A program made the translations under genes and the position numbers. Shown in pieces: positions 52,255 to 63,648 of a stretch of 64,000 nt of DNA. Numbering within the stretch: position 1 is the first letter of the stretch; the number at the start of each line of letters is the position of its first letter. Source of the stretch: Prorocentrum cordatum (lineage: Eukaryota; Sar; Dinophyceae; Prorocentrales; Prorocentraceae); the NCBI GenBank assembly GCA_963575745.1, contig CAUYUJ010008546.1, positions 211,469 to 275,468 on the forward strand. Reading direction: 5' to 3'. The notes beneath the pieces were generated by a model. That model was not told the DNA's origin. It worked only from the letters and a program-made list of their open reading frames with translations, and ran no database searches.

Positions 52255-53010
52255 GTATCGCGCGGCACGGTACACACAAACATACATACAGACATACATA
52301 CATACATACATACATACATGCATGCATGCATACATACATACAGACATGCATACATACACACATACATACATGCATACATACACATATGCATACACACAGG
52401 CAAACACACATACACATGTGCATTGCTGCTTTCATGCGTATGCACGTACACACATACGTGCATGCATGCATTCAAACATACATACACATACATGCATACA
52501 TGCATACATACATGTTTGCATACATGAATTCACTCATACATGTTTGCGTACATGCGTTCATACATACATATATTTATACACAAACATGTATACACGCGTA
52601 CACACATGCGTACGTACGTACACACATCAATGCGTTATTGCATGCATACATACATACATGCATACATGCATGCGTGTGTATATATATATACATGCATACA
52701 TACACAAATGCATGCATACATACATGCATACATACATACACACATATATACATGCATACATACATACATGCATCACTACATACATACATGCATGTATACA
52801 TGCATGCATGCATGCATGCATGCATGCATGCATACATACATACATACATACATACATTCATACATATATACACACATACATGCATACAACCATACATACA
52901 TACACACATGCAGTCATGCACACACACATACATACATACATACATCCATACATAAAGACGTACCTCCATACATACATACTCACATGCATATGTGTGCTTA
53001 CATAACATGT
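52255..53010. repeat. ACAT / GCATACAT tetranucleotide microsatellite
   Basis: Long array of CATA and TGCA units on the plus strand. All six frames give His/Ile/Tyr/Met/Cys strings that are artefacts. Confidence 0.97.
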
Positions 53011-53657
53011 GCTGTCGTTTATTGGCATGTGTTCATGTGTATACACACGGACGATTCCTGAGGCCACGGCCTCCTCAACCTGGTCTGAGATCTGCCCGGG
53101 CGGCTGTCCGCACTGGTGGTCGCTCGCTCGCTCGCCTCTGAGCACACAGACGCACACCGCTCGGACGTCAGCGGACCGCCTCGACCGGGAGCGGTGTCTC
53201 TGCGCCCTCCCGGCCAGGGCCAGGAGGGCATGTATGCACCAATCCCAGGCTCCACGACGCCATGATTCTTGCACGACGTGTGCCCCGGACGTTCCGACCT
53301 AATCTCTGGGACTGGCTTTTCTTCCCGAGTCGTTTTCTGACGGTCCTGGGGCCCAGCGAGGGCCCCCGGAGGCCAAAGATTTCTGACAATTTGCCGTCGT
53401 GATTGACTATTCCATGATCCGGGGTCTGTGATCCTGGGCCCAGGGTGGGCCCGGCCAGGACTGAGGGCGGTCAAGCGGACGCCCCCCGCAGCTCCTCCAA
53501 CCACCCCGGGGCAGTGCCCAAGTTGCCGCCCGTGGCAGTGACGAAGTGCGCAGCACGGGAAGGGTGCGGGGATTGGCGCTGGCGGGGCAAGACCGTCCGC
53601 GGTCGTCCCGTGTCGAATGCCTCGTGTGGTGCCTCGTGTGGTTTTCTTGCCCTCCAG
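53011..53657. other. No gene recognised
   Basis: GC-rich sequence with CGCTCGCTCGCTCG near 53123. A long minus-strand frame at 53019-53882 is opposite a more convincing exon and shows no family motif. Confidence 0.5.
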
Positions 53658-53904
53658 GCTGAAGGAGTCGGAGTTCCAGCAGCTGCAGCGCGCCAGCTCG
53701 GAGGAGCAGCTCTCGGACTGGCTCGAAGCGGCGAGAGAGAAGCAGGCCGAGCTGGGCGGGGACGGCGGCGACTTCAGGACCAGCTTCCTGGAGGGCAGCG
53801 AGCACAGCTGCGACATGGAGAGCGCCGTCATGTCGGAGGTTCGGGCCGTGTCGGACACTCTCGATACTCTTCGAACCTCCACTGGAAACCGAAGGGGTCC
53901 CTAG
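53658..53904 (+). CDS. Putative terminal exon, Glu-rich helical protein tail
   Basis: Preceded by a strong acceptor (TTTTCTTGCCCTCCAG). The frame encodes LKESEFQQLQRASSEEQLSDWLEAAREKQAELGGDGGDF ... MESAVMSEVRAVSDTLDTLRTS and ends with TAG at 53902-53904. High Glu, Gln and Leu content predicts helix. It could be the last exon of the channel gene 2.2 kb upstream or belong to another gene. I do not recognise the family. Confidence 0.5.
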
Positions 53905-54599
53905 GGTCCAGAGGATCTTGATGATGTGACCGTCGTCGCTGTGGCCTCGCTATCGCCGCTCGGGAGGAAGCGCATAGGAGGGACTCGTTTGTCTCACCAG
54001 AGCTCAAGGCGCCTAAACGGTTTGAGCATACATGTCCATAGCACACATCATGAGCTGTACGTGTGCACAACACTATACACAAGCAGTTATAATCATGCAG
54101 ATTCATTTGTTTCACCTCTAAGATGCACGCTCGGTCCTGCGAGTCGACTCGCAGTGAGGCCTGCTACATTAGGTACTGCAGAAATATTCAGCCGGTCAAG
54201 TCTCGGCGGTCACAAGAATGTGGTGAAATTGCGCTCAAAGCTCAATCCTAGGTTTGCATCGGTCCCTCGTACTGATCATCCCTGCTGGCTCCTTTCGTTC
54301 CAGGCCATCTCGGCTTGGCGATCCGCTTCTTGGCCTCGGCACGCCTCCGTTTGTCCTCCGCCCACTCAGGTGCATCGTGGTCTTTCAACACTTGGAAGCA
54401 CGCCCTGCACTCCACCTTCTCGTGAAAATGGTTGCTTCCCCGAGTCGTGAGTCACTCGGGTCGACGCTCGCAGGTAGCTGGGTCCAGGATCGGCTGCTTC
54501 TCCGTCCGCTTGATCGTCTTCTTGTCGTAGATCTGGTACTTGACGTCCTTGGGCTGTTCGTAGAACTTGTTCTAAGTAGTTGCCGTTCCTCGTGTTGGT
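53905..54599. other. No gene recognised; possibly 3' part of the minus-strand retroelement
   Basis: The minus strand at 54250-54430 reads ECRACFQVLKDHDAPEWAEDKRRRAEAKKRIAK in one frame, a Cys-pair plus basic helix, which may belong to the retroelement fragment downstream of its pol. No other signal. Confidence 0.4.
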
Positions 54600-56600
54600 G
54601 CTGATGACCCCGAGCGGCTTGTCACGCCCTTAGCCTTGCCATTGCCTCTTCCTTTATCTGGTTTGAAGATCTCGTCGTCCGCTTCTTTGCACAGCCCTCC
54701 TCGTATGTTCCCCTTGTCGTCGTAGCCTGCCGTTTACTCCACTGGGATAGTCTTGCCGTCTCCCTGGATTGACGATGTCGATTGTTCTTGATGTTTGATT
54801 GCCCTGCGAACCCGTTGTCCACAATCACACTGGTCCACCACCATACTGCATACTGCACATGCCGCCGTAGCCGCCGCTGCTGCTCCAGCCTTTCCCTTCA
54901 CGACCAGGAACTCCGGAACTCCGAGTCGACGCCGTCCTCCATCATGTACGTAGCAGTTGTCGTCGTCGTCGTCGTCGTCCTTGTTCGCCGCCGCTCCGTC
55001 GTCGTCGTCCTCTAAAGCGTAGCGTCAGCGCCTGCCACTTAGAGGTTCTCGGCACTGGGATCGTTCATGTCCAGTCGGTTGTCGCTGCCACTCATGCGAG
55101 TGTGTCCCTTCATGAATCGTCGCGCCATTATGTGAGAGCCTTCTTCTTGGGGGCGTAGACCGTGATCAGCTTCTTAATTAGCTCAGGTATCTTCCGCCGT
55201 TGCCAGTCGACCATATCTTCTATCGTGTGGTAGAAGGTGCCGTCCGCCGTCTGAGTGACCATCATGCGCCACTTGAGGTTCCACTTGGGTCCAACTTTGT
55301 CCATCATAGCTGCATCTCGAACGTCGACCAACGTGTCGTAGTGGGTGTAGCTTCCGTGACGTACTGCTGCTGACAGTCGGACTCGCTTGGGATAGTTGGC
55401 TCTGTAGTGATCGCCGCGCTCGCCCTTCAGCTGGTACCTACCTCATCTGGGCAACCGCCTGGTCGGCCTTCCTGTCGTCGGTAAGCCTGTAGCAGCCTGT
55501 CTTCAGCACGTAGCGCATGTAGTCAGCCGCCTGAGCGTCGCTCTTGGTCGGACAGTCGGCCAACATCCGCCAGGTGTTTACTACCTACTTGGGGACCAGA
55601 TTCGAGTCTTCAAGGTCGTTGCATAGCGCCTCGATATCGATCAGTAGCCTGCGTTCGCTGGGAATCGTGCCTCGCTCCTGTAGCAGGTGGTATAACTATT
55701 TGCACTCAGTCACTTGAATTGTCTGGATGTTCGCCACGTCGTCGGCTTGGGTGTAGTATGTGGATTGCATCTCCGCAAGATGAGCTCGTACAAGATCCCC
55801 ACTCTCAACTGCTTCGAGTGCTGCCAAGATCTCCGCCGTCAGGTGCTACGAACAACTCGCTTGATACGATGTGATCTCCATATTATCGGTGTGACCTTCG
55901 CTGGTTTGCCTCGAACGAACTTGTCATCCTCATTTCCGGTTATCAGGATGTGGAGCCCAGCCTGGTTGGCCATCTTGTTCATGCCAACGTTCGGGAAGCT
56001 AGAGTCGCCGATCGCGACCACCGCCGCATGAGTCTGGTCGATGTTCTGGAATGTGATCTCCACCTGGTACGTCGTAGCGGCCACGTTCATCTGATCGTCT
56101 TGTCAATCTCCATGGTGTCCTGTGCTGTGCTCTCTGGGTCGTGTGCTCGCGTCTGGCTTTAAATCAGCTGGATCGCGAGGTCCATCCTCGCCCTTTGACC
56201 AGCCACTGAAGTTTCCTGTTGACTCGGTGCATCGCTTGACGCTCCTCTGCTGTGATCGTACTCTCCTTATGCTTGCGTCGTGCCGCGCTCCACGGTATGC
56301 GTTCGATGCTCTCCGTGTACTCCTTCTGGGTGCAAGAAGTGCGGCCCCGGACTATCCGCTTGGAGTACCTCCCGCAGTGGTCGAAACCCTGCTCGATGCT
56401 GTGCCACGTGCCGTAACAGTGCATCTTCCTCAACGCTGTGACCTGGTTCTTGAACAACTCAGGGGATCCAGCAATCAGGTCGTCGTCCAAAATGTCCCGA
56501 TGAGCCCGGTCACCTTGCCCGACTCGTCCCTGCAGATGAAGAGTGCTGGGCGTAACTTGAATTGTGATCTGGATCAGGAACTGGGTCTGGACACCGAAGC
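54600..56600 (-). pseudogene. Decayed copia-type pol fragment: RT, RNase H and C-terminal part
   Basis: Reading on the minus strand. 56590-56164: HRDILDDDLIAGSPELFKNQVTALRKMHCYGTWHSIEQGFDHCGR, the RT motif C region (LDDD) and the palm/thumb that follows, then YTESIERIP and KLQWLV. 56090-55839: VAIGDSSFPNVG and TPIIWRSHRIKRVVRST, the RNase H core. 55331-55128: VDVRDAAMMDKVGPKWNLKWR, the C-terminal part. Frames change between blocks and stops are frequent, so this is an old copy. It belongs to a different copia lineage from the 20-36 kb element, whose corresponding text differs throughout. No LTRs were found. Confidence 0.75.
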
Positions 56601-57734
56601 GTCCGCCCACCGAACGACCCAGGCTGCGGCCCCCATGTGGAGGGAGTCTTTCATCCCCCAGCGTGGGGCCCCAGATGGATGCGAGGGCAGCCCACAGGGC
56701 CAATTCCTGAGAGCGAGCGCGAGCGCGGCCGACGCCGCGCCCCACCCACCTCAGCCCGGGGCGGCCAAGGGGCTCGCCAGGCGCGGGGGAGAAAGTGGAA
56801 GCGGGGGGGCGGGGGGGTTGGTGGGAAGGGGGCGGCAGCCGGCAGGAAGAGGGGACGGCAGTCGCGAGGGATGCAGAAAGGGGAAAGGGAAAAGCAGGAG
56901 GGAGGCACGGGTGGCACAGGACGCAGATGGCGCGGCGAGGGGCGCCGGGGCGCCCTCCCTCCCGACGTCTCAGGCAGCGGCCCCCGGGAGGCCACCAGGG
57001 CGGCAGAGCACGGAAGGGCATCCGAAGCGCACGGCCGCACACGGCACCAGGCACGCACGGCACGCACGGCACCGGCACCACAACACGGGAGACCACCCCG
57101 CACGGCGGCACGGCACGGACACCCGCAGCACGGCGCCACGACACGGCACCAACGCGACACCACCCCCAGGGAGAACCAGACGAGGTCAGGCCAGGAGGGG
57201 CGCAACGGCGGAGGAGGCGAAGCCCAAAAGCAAATACAGCGCATGCATGTGTTGTCCCAGCTTGTCCCAGCTTAGAGACGAGGGTGCTGTGTCCGTTGTC
57301 CCAGTTGAGAGATGGAGGTAGAGTTCCGTCTTGATGACGTGGGGCGGCCAGTATGGGCACGTGAGAGAGCAAAACCAAGGTGAGCACCGGGGGGCGCCAC
57401 CGTCGGATGAGAAAGGCGGGGTCGCAATCCCCCGCTGGCTAGGCCCATTCGCGCCAGGAATTGGCCTTGTGGTCTGCAGGGCGGGGCGGCCCAGGACCGT
57501 CAGACCACCCAGGGAACACAACCACGAATGCATCAGAGAGGAATGGCCACGGGGCCAATAAGGGGGACAGGCGGGGGAGTGGGGGGGGGGCGGACGGATA
57601 CCCAAAGGAAGCAGGCCACATATCACTAAAGCGGGGAAGTACCACGGGGTTGGGAGGAACGGTAAGGCGAGAGCAGGAGGGAAGAAGGAAAGATAAGGAG
57701 GGGAGAAGGCGCGGGAGGAGGAGCAGCAGGAGGC
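56601..57734. other. No gene recognised; CACGGCA-rich tract
   Basis: 56990-57140 is a degenerate CACGGCACG-type tandem. TTGTCCCAG repeats lie near 57255-57305. Purine-rich sequence runs to the spliced-leader relic. Long frames on both strands reflect GC content. Confidence 0.5.
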
Positions 57735-57775
57735 TCCGTAGCCATTTTGGCTCAAGTCCGTAGCGGTTGCTCAAG
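57735..57775 (+). other. Two tandem spliced-leader relics
   Basis: 57735-57756 is identical to the 22-nt dinoflagellate spliced leader (TCCGTAGCC ... TTGGCTCAAG). 57757-57775 is a second, shortened copy, TCCGTAGCGGTTGCTCAAG. Spliced leaders are added to mRNA by trans-splicing, so a leader in genomic DNA next to an ORF marks a copy made from mature mRNA. Tandem leaders imply more than one round of transcription, trans-splicing and reverse transcription. Confidence 0.93.
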
Positions 57776-57898
57776 GATTTGAGATTTGGCGGGGGGGATC
57801 GCGCGGCCCCCGACAGCTTTCCCTGGCGTTCGCCCGCCAGGCATCTTTCACATCACGTTCAGGCTATCGTATTGCCATTTTTTCTGCCCACATCTTCG

Positions 57899-59338
57899 AT
57901 GGCTCCTTCTTCTTCTCGCTTCACTTATAACCCGTGGGTGCAAGCATATGAGGGTGACGGCGGGGAGGGGGAGTGGCAGGTCAAAGGCGGCGGTAAGTGG
58001 CACAACAAGAACAAGTCGCCCATCAAGTGCCCAGGGTGTGGCTGTCGCAAGAACGCTCCCTCGGCAAAGTGGTGCAAAAATTGTCATGGCCCTCTTCCTC
58101 AGGTTCCAGTTACTCCTGATCGCTCTGGCCCTCTTGCTCAGTCTGACTGGTCGAGACCGCCTGGGTGGTTTGGCGCTGCCTCGGGGAGTAAAGGAGGGCT
58201 TGGAGGTAAAGGCTTCGGCAAAGGCAAAGGCAAGGGTTTCAATGATACATGTCGGTTCGATTGGCATGGCTCAACCCTAGGAGGTCAGCTGCAGCCCGCT
58301 GGGATGGGAGGGGGTGCCCCGCCGCTCCCCGCTGGACCCGTTCCTGCTCTGTCCGTCGAAGAAGCTAAGCAGATGGCCTCCCTGTCGTACAAGGCGGGGG
58401 ATGCTACGAGGGGTAGGTACTATGCCGACGTGGCGGCCAGCCTGGAGGCCGCCAGCAAGCCCGCGGAGATCAACGTACATCAGCAGGTTCAACAGCAGCA
58501 TGCCGCAGTTCGTCGCCTGGAGAAGCAGCTCGAGAGCCAGCTCACTCGTTTGCTCAAGTGGAAGCAGGAGACTGCAGAGCTGGAGGAGCAGGTGCGCCAG
58601 TCGCGGGACCAACTCGGCAAGGCTGATGAGGAGTACAAAGCGGCTGTGGAACGGCTTCGCGACAGCAGCGGCGCAGGTGCGACGGGCGCTGTCGCGGCTT
58701 CGGGACCGTGCAGCACCCCAGCCATCCCGCTGCGGGACATCATGGAGGGCAAGTTCGATCTCACGAGCATCCTCAAGTTTGACATCATGGAGGAGTTCGA
58801 GAGCAGCGAGTACGATGTCACCGATGGTGATCGCAAGGAGTATCAGACTCGGCTGGAGAAGTTGCAGACAGGCGTGCAGGACTTGTCCAAGTCATTGTTC
58901 GAGCAGCTCACCTCTACGGCTGCGGAGGTCAAGGCAGTCCATCTGGCTCACAAATCACGGCTTCAGCGCAAACGGCGTAAAGGAGACGATGGCGAGGGAC
59001 TTCCTGATCAGGACGCTGACGGTGCAGGTCGCGGTGCCGCTGCAGGTGGGGGCGAAGCTGCTGCGCCTTCTGAGCCAGGCGCCGCGTCTCAGCCTGCTGC
59101 GAGGCCTGCCGCCGCTGCCGCAGCCACTGACATCCGAGCTCGGGTTGACCAGCATCTGCCAGGTCCCCCCCCCCCCCCTCCCCTCGTCAGAGGGGGGGCC
59201 GGCCTAGTGGAGTGCCTCTTGGCACTCCGAGCTCGGGTGACTCGCGTCATTTGTTTCAACTTTTTGGCAGATCGAGTCTCCTCTATTGGCCTTCAGTACA
59301 GAAGTCAGACTTGCGTTTGGCGCGCAAGCTTCACTTGA
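57899..59338 (+). CDS. LINE ORF1: zinc-ribbon and coiled-coil RNA-binding protein
   Basis: 479 aa from ATG at 57899, the first ATG giving a compact start (MAPSSSRFTYNPWVQAY). The frame itself is open from 57767. Residues about 42-64 have CPGC ... CKNC, a small C-x2-C/C-x2-C zinc ribbon. Residues about 98-115 are a Gly/Lys-rich stretch (GGLGGKGFGKGKGKGF). Residues about 190-255 form a coiled coil (VRRLEKQLESQLTRLLKWKQETAELEEQVRQSRDQL). An acidic helical domain at 285-350 and an Ala/Pro-rich tail follow. LINE ORF1 proteins bind element RNA and form particles. The stop TGA at 59336-59338 shares its last base with the ORF2 ATG. Confidence 0.8.
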   Translation: MAPSSSRFTYNPWVQAYEGDGGEGEWQVKGGGKWHNKNKSPIKCPGCGCRKNAPSAKWCKNCHGPLPQVPVTPDRSGPLAQSDWSRPPGWFGAASGSKGGLGGKGFGKGKGKGFNDTCRFDWHGSTLGGQLQPAGMGGGAPPLPAGPVPALSVEEAKQMASLSYKAGDATRGRYYADVAASLEAASKPAEINVHQQVQQQHAAVRRLEKQLESQLTRLLKWKQETAELEEQVRQSRDQLGKADEEYKAAVERLRDSSGAGATGAVAASGPCSTPAIPLRDIMEGKFDLTSILKFDIMEEFESSEYDVTDGDRKEYQTRLEKLQTGVQDLSKSLFEQLTSTAAEVKAVHLAHKSRLQRKRRKGDDGEGLPDQDADGAGRGAAAGGGEAAAPSEPGAASQPAARPAAAAAATDIRARVDQHLPGPPPPPPLVRGGAGLVECLLALRARVTRVICFNFLADRVSSIGLQYRSQTCVWRASFT

Positions 59339-62300
59339 TGTCTCAAGGCGTCTCCGAGTTTTTTCCTGCTCCGATTGTTCCTTGGGGCCCTCATCCTGTG
59401 CCCCCAGGTGACCATGAAATCCCTGATCCTCGTCCTTCTCCTCTCCCTGGTCTGGCAGATCAGAAGTTGAGCGATGGTCCCGCAGCCGCAGATGCGGTCG
59501 CACGCTTGCCGCAATCCGATCTTTTTGCTGGAGCAAGTACGGTCAGGGCCTCCAGTCGGGGAGGGGCCATGGACTGGTCAGCCCCCGCCCCTGCGCCTCC
59601 AGCGACGTCTGGTCCAGCCAGACCACAGAGTTGCGGGCTCGACGAAGGCCTGCTGGTGTCCACCGTGAACGCCAACTGCTGGGGCACTTTGAAGAACTAC
59701 CTTACGAGCAGTGTATCGCATATCGTTATCGCGCAGGAGCATCGCCTACGAGGTGACGACGATATTGCAACGGCCTCGAAAGGGGCCAAGTTTTTGGGTT
59801 GGAAGTCGCTCTGGGCTCCAGGTATTGTTGGCGAGGGCGGTGGCACCCCCCCTGGGGTCGGCGTCTTTGTGCGTGACGCGCTTGGCATGTTCGAGCACCA
59901 GGACAAGATCGTGCTGGCCGAGGGCCGCGCGATAGCAGCCATGGTGCACGTGCCAGGGTGCGCCACCTTCTGCGTCTTCTCCCTCTACCTCCGCCACAGC
60001 GAAGGTCTGTCAGAGGCCAATTTGTCCAACTTAAAGTCAGTGTGGGAATTTATCGGGGGGTTAGAGTGCGAGTTCATCATTGGGGCTGACTGGAATTTCC
60101 CCCCCGAGACTTTGGCTGCGTCTGGCTTCCATGCTAAGGCTAATGGGGTGATTGTCAGTTCCCAAGGGCGCGCTCACTTCCCCAGTGTCGGCACCCCCGA
60201 ACGTTTTGATTTTTTCGTTGTGTCGCACGCCCTCTCCCTCGGTCCCAAGCAGATCGATGTGCAGGGGGGCTCGCCCATCCACCCTCATAGACCTGTGTCT
60301 CTGCGTTTCCACGCATCTGTTGGTGATCTCAAGGCTCTCGCCTTCCGACGCCCGCGCGACCTTCTTGTGGTGCCACCGGTTGGCCCGCAGCCTGAGCCTG
60401 GGTCGTGGGAAGTCCCCCTTGGGCTGGCGCGCGAGGCTTTTCGGGCGGTGCAAGAGGGCGAAGGTGATCGTGCTCGTGCTATGCTGGCCCCTGGATACCG
60501 CGCGTGGGCCAACTCGGCCGAGCGGGACCTCAGCGCCATCATGGGGGTGAAGGTTCCCAAGGGAGCCAGGGGTAAGCGGCCGCAGATGCATTGGAAGAGC
60601 ATCCTGAAAAAAGGGGGCCGTGAGCCTGATCCCACCCTCAGGTCGGTGCTGTGGTTGAGCAGCCAACTTCGTGCTTCCAGGTGCTACTTGAGCCCTGAGG
60701 GCCTTCTAGATGGAGGTCGTCAGGTGCTGGCGGCGCTCGCGGAGCCGCCGACGACGGCGGCGGTGGCAGAGAACCCAGACTACGCGCCTCTTTTTCGCAC
60801 TGCCGCTGGCTTAGCGCGTAGTCTGCTGCGCTCGGTGGACGATCCCGAGGTGGCCGCCGACCTCGATCGGCACATCTGCGAAGTTTCTGAAGCTTGTGTC
60901 ACTGCTAAGGCATCCGCGGCCAAGTCCTCTCGGAAGGCTTGGTACGAATGGGTGCGTCAAGGGCTCGAGAAAGGGTCGCGTAATGCGCAGAGGGCTATTC
61001 GGGACCCTGTGGCCTGGGCTCCCACCACCACTCTCTCTCGCTCGGGCATTGCGGTGTCAGATCCCATGAGCTTGCTCAAGGCTGAATCGGCCAAGTTTTT
61101 TCTATCTGGGGGGAGGGTCTTTGCGGTAAGGAGTTGTTGCCATGCCCCCCCCCCCCCCTCTCGAGCCCGACATCGTCAGGGCCATGTCCAAGAAATATCG
61201 GCCTGCCTCTGCTGTCAGCTTGGACGGCTTCCACTGCCGTCATTTCAGCCTGCTCCCTGACGAGGCTCTGATGGCCCTGTCTCTGTGGTTCTCGGTCATG
61301 GAGGCCACGGGGTCCCTGCCTGTCCAGCTCTCTTGGGTGCTGGTCGCTTTGTTGGCCAAGCCTTGTGGAGGCTTCCGACCCATTGGGATTTTTCCGAGCT
61401 GGTACCGGGTCTGGGGCAGGTGCCGCCGCTTTGAAGCTCTTCGTTGGGAGATCCAGCACAGCCGCCCTTACTGGGCGGCGGGGGCCCACCGCGGGGCGGG
61501 GAACGTGGTCTGGAGGCAGGCTTTCAGAGCGGGGTCGGGGACGGTCAGAGGTCAGGTCAGTGCCTCGATTTTTTGGGGCTTGCGCAAGTACTACGAACAT
61601 ATCGACCTCGGCTTTCACTGGGCCAAGTGTAAGCAGCATCAGTTCCCCTTGGGCATCGCGCGCCTCGCGATTCACGCCTACTCCTGCGCGAGGTTCATGA
61701 CTTTGGGGGGAATTGTCGACGGCCCCTCTTTTGCCCTGAGAGGGATCGTCGCGGGTTGTACCTTCGCGACGGGCCTTATTCGGGTGTTCGCCCTGGAGCT
61801 TTCGGCCCCATCCCGAGGGGACCCGATTTTGATGTTTACGTAGATGATTTGAGCCTCAGCGCGACTGGCAAGCCCAGTTTCGTTTTGAAGCATCTGGTTT
61901 CAGGTGCTAGAGCTCTGCACTCGGTGATCACGCCGACGCTCAAGTGCAAGCTGGCTATGGATAAGGTTGGCATGGTCTCCAGCAGTAAACACATTTCGGC
62001 TGCGCTCTCGGCTGAGCTCGGGGACTTAGTCGGCGATCCAGCTTGCACTCGGATGACCAACTTAGGTGTGGATTACACGGCTGGCAGAGCGGTCAGAGCT
62101 CCTGGAAAGAACAGGAGTGCCAAAGTTAAGCAGAGGGCGGCAGCGACCCTCAGGAAAGCTCGTCGTCTCGGGAAGTTGGCCCCACACTGGGTCGCAAGGT
62201 GGTCAAAGTTTTCGCCTCTGGGCCCTTAGCTGGGGCTGTCTACGGATCGGACTTGTATGGGGTCTCTGACCGCGAGCTGTTGCCGCTTCGACGCATGGCC

Positions 62301-63648
62301 ATGTCATGCGTGAAACCTTCTGCCCAGGGTAGGCCCCTTTCGGTTTTGAGTCTTTTAGAGGGGGGCCCCACGTGGAGGGCCAGCTGCGCCCCCATTATCC
62401 GCTGGGCCAAGGAGGTGTGGATCCGACAGACGAGGGCCTTTGAATGGGCCCTGAGTTGGGCCGAGCTTCGGACTGGTTGGAGTTCGGTTTTCGAAAAAGA
62501 CGACTGGTCCTGGGCCAAAGTTTCGGGGCCTATCTCAGGGCTGCGAATGTCGCTGTACAGGCTTGGGTGGTCCATGCCCAATTTCACCACCCTCGTGGAC
62601 GATTTCGGTCGAGAGATTTCTCTCACGTTGTCGCCGCCTAAACTGGTGAAGCTTTTTTTGCAAGGAGGCGGTGTTTCGGAGCCTCGAGCGGGATTCGGGG
62701 GACAAGTTTCAGGCTGGTTTCCGTTTCTGTTGGGACGTCCCGAAGAGGCTTTTAGTTCCCAAGAAAATCCCCGGGGTGCAGAAGGGTATGATCCGCGCTC
62801 TTGCCACCAATGCCTGCTGGACTGCAGGCGATGCCGCTGACTTAGGCTATCCCATCTCCAGCTTGTGCCCGCTGGGCTGCGGCGCCAAGGACACCCTGTT
62901 TCACCGCCTCTGGGCGTGCCCGTGCGCGCAGGCCGAGCGGGGCGAACACATGCCGAAGTGGATCCAGGAAGCGGCGCTTGAGGTGCCAGAGAGCGACCCC
63001 GAGAGAAAAGCTCTGTGGCTTCATCGTGCGTTCAGACATCCTGGGGACTGGGCTCCTAAGCCTGCAATCTCGCCCTACGGTGTCACAGTCGACTGGTATG
63101 TGGACCTGCTCCCTGATCCTGCCAGGCCAGGCTCGCCCCCCTCCGTTGTTCCCAGGGACGGCGTCTGGGGGCACATTCTCATGGATGGGTCCTGCACTAG
63201 GCATCCGGTTAGGGAGTTGTCCAGGGCGGGGCGGTCTGTTGTTATGGTCTCGGGGTCGGGGGAGAAGCTTGGGGTTATCAAAGGCCCCCTCTGGGCTCCG
63301 TGGCCTCAGACCCCCCAGGGAGCCGAATTTGGTGCCCTTGCCTGGACTGCGTTGTACACGGAGGGCCCGGCTCAGTGTTATTCAGGTTGTGCTAATGTGG
63401 TGCTGCTGCAGAATCTTGGCGGCGAAGGCCCAGCCCGTCAGTATGCTGGCTTCGTCAGACAAGCGCGCCACCATTTTGGCCGCTTCTGCGAGGGCTTCCA
63501 CAAAGTGGCTGCCCACAAAGATGTGGAGGAGGAGGGTTTGTCGGCGGAGGAGCGCTTTCGGAGGTTGGGAAATGCGTATGCCGACGATGCGGCGAAGGAC
63601 GGTGCGAAGCGCCATCCGACTATGACGCCGACGGAGGCTGAAGATTAA
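59338..63648 (+). pseudogene. LINE ORF2: EEP endonuclease, reverse transcriptase, RNase H, frame-broken
   Basis: ATG at 59338 overlaps the ORF1 stop. The endonuclease at about 59655-60320 has VNANCW, IAQEHRL, IIGADWNF, RFDFFVVS and HPHRPV. RT follows from 61142 after a frame change in the poly-C run 61147-61157: KPCGGFRPIGIF and SIFWGLRKYYEHID, where motif A Asp appears as Gly (61577); YVDDLSLSATGK is intact but in another frame (change near 61810). Further frame changes lie near 62190 and 62660. Zn-like CPLGC ... HRLWACPC is at about 62868-62925. RNase H at about 63160-63610 has DGS, AEFGAL and NAYADDAAKDGA, but YSGCANVV where Asp is expected (63385). The stop is TAA at 63646. Confidence 0.85.

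Noticed and set aside
52251-53061. Open frames in all six registers over the ACAT tract
   Set aside because: A 4-bp repeat without stops gives open frames in every register; not coding.
53019-53882. 287-aa minus-strand ORF
   Set aside because: No family motif; it is antisense to a better exon with a clear splice acceptor, and GC richness explains its openness.
56122-57321. 399-aa plus-strand ORF
   Set aside because: It is antisense to the recognisable minus-strand RT fragment and runs into GC-rich low-complexity sequence.
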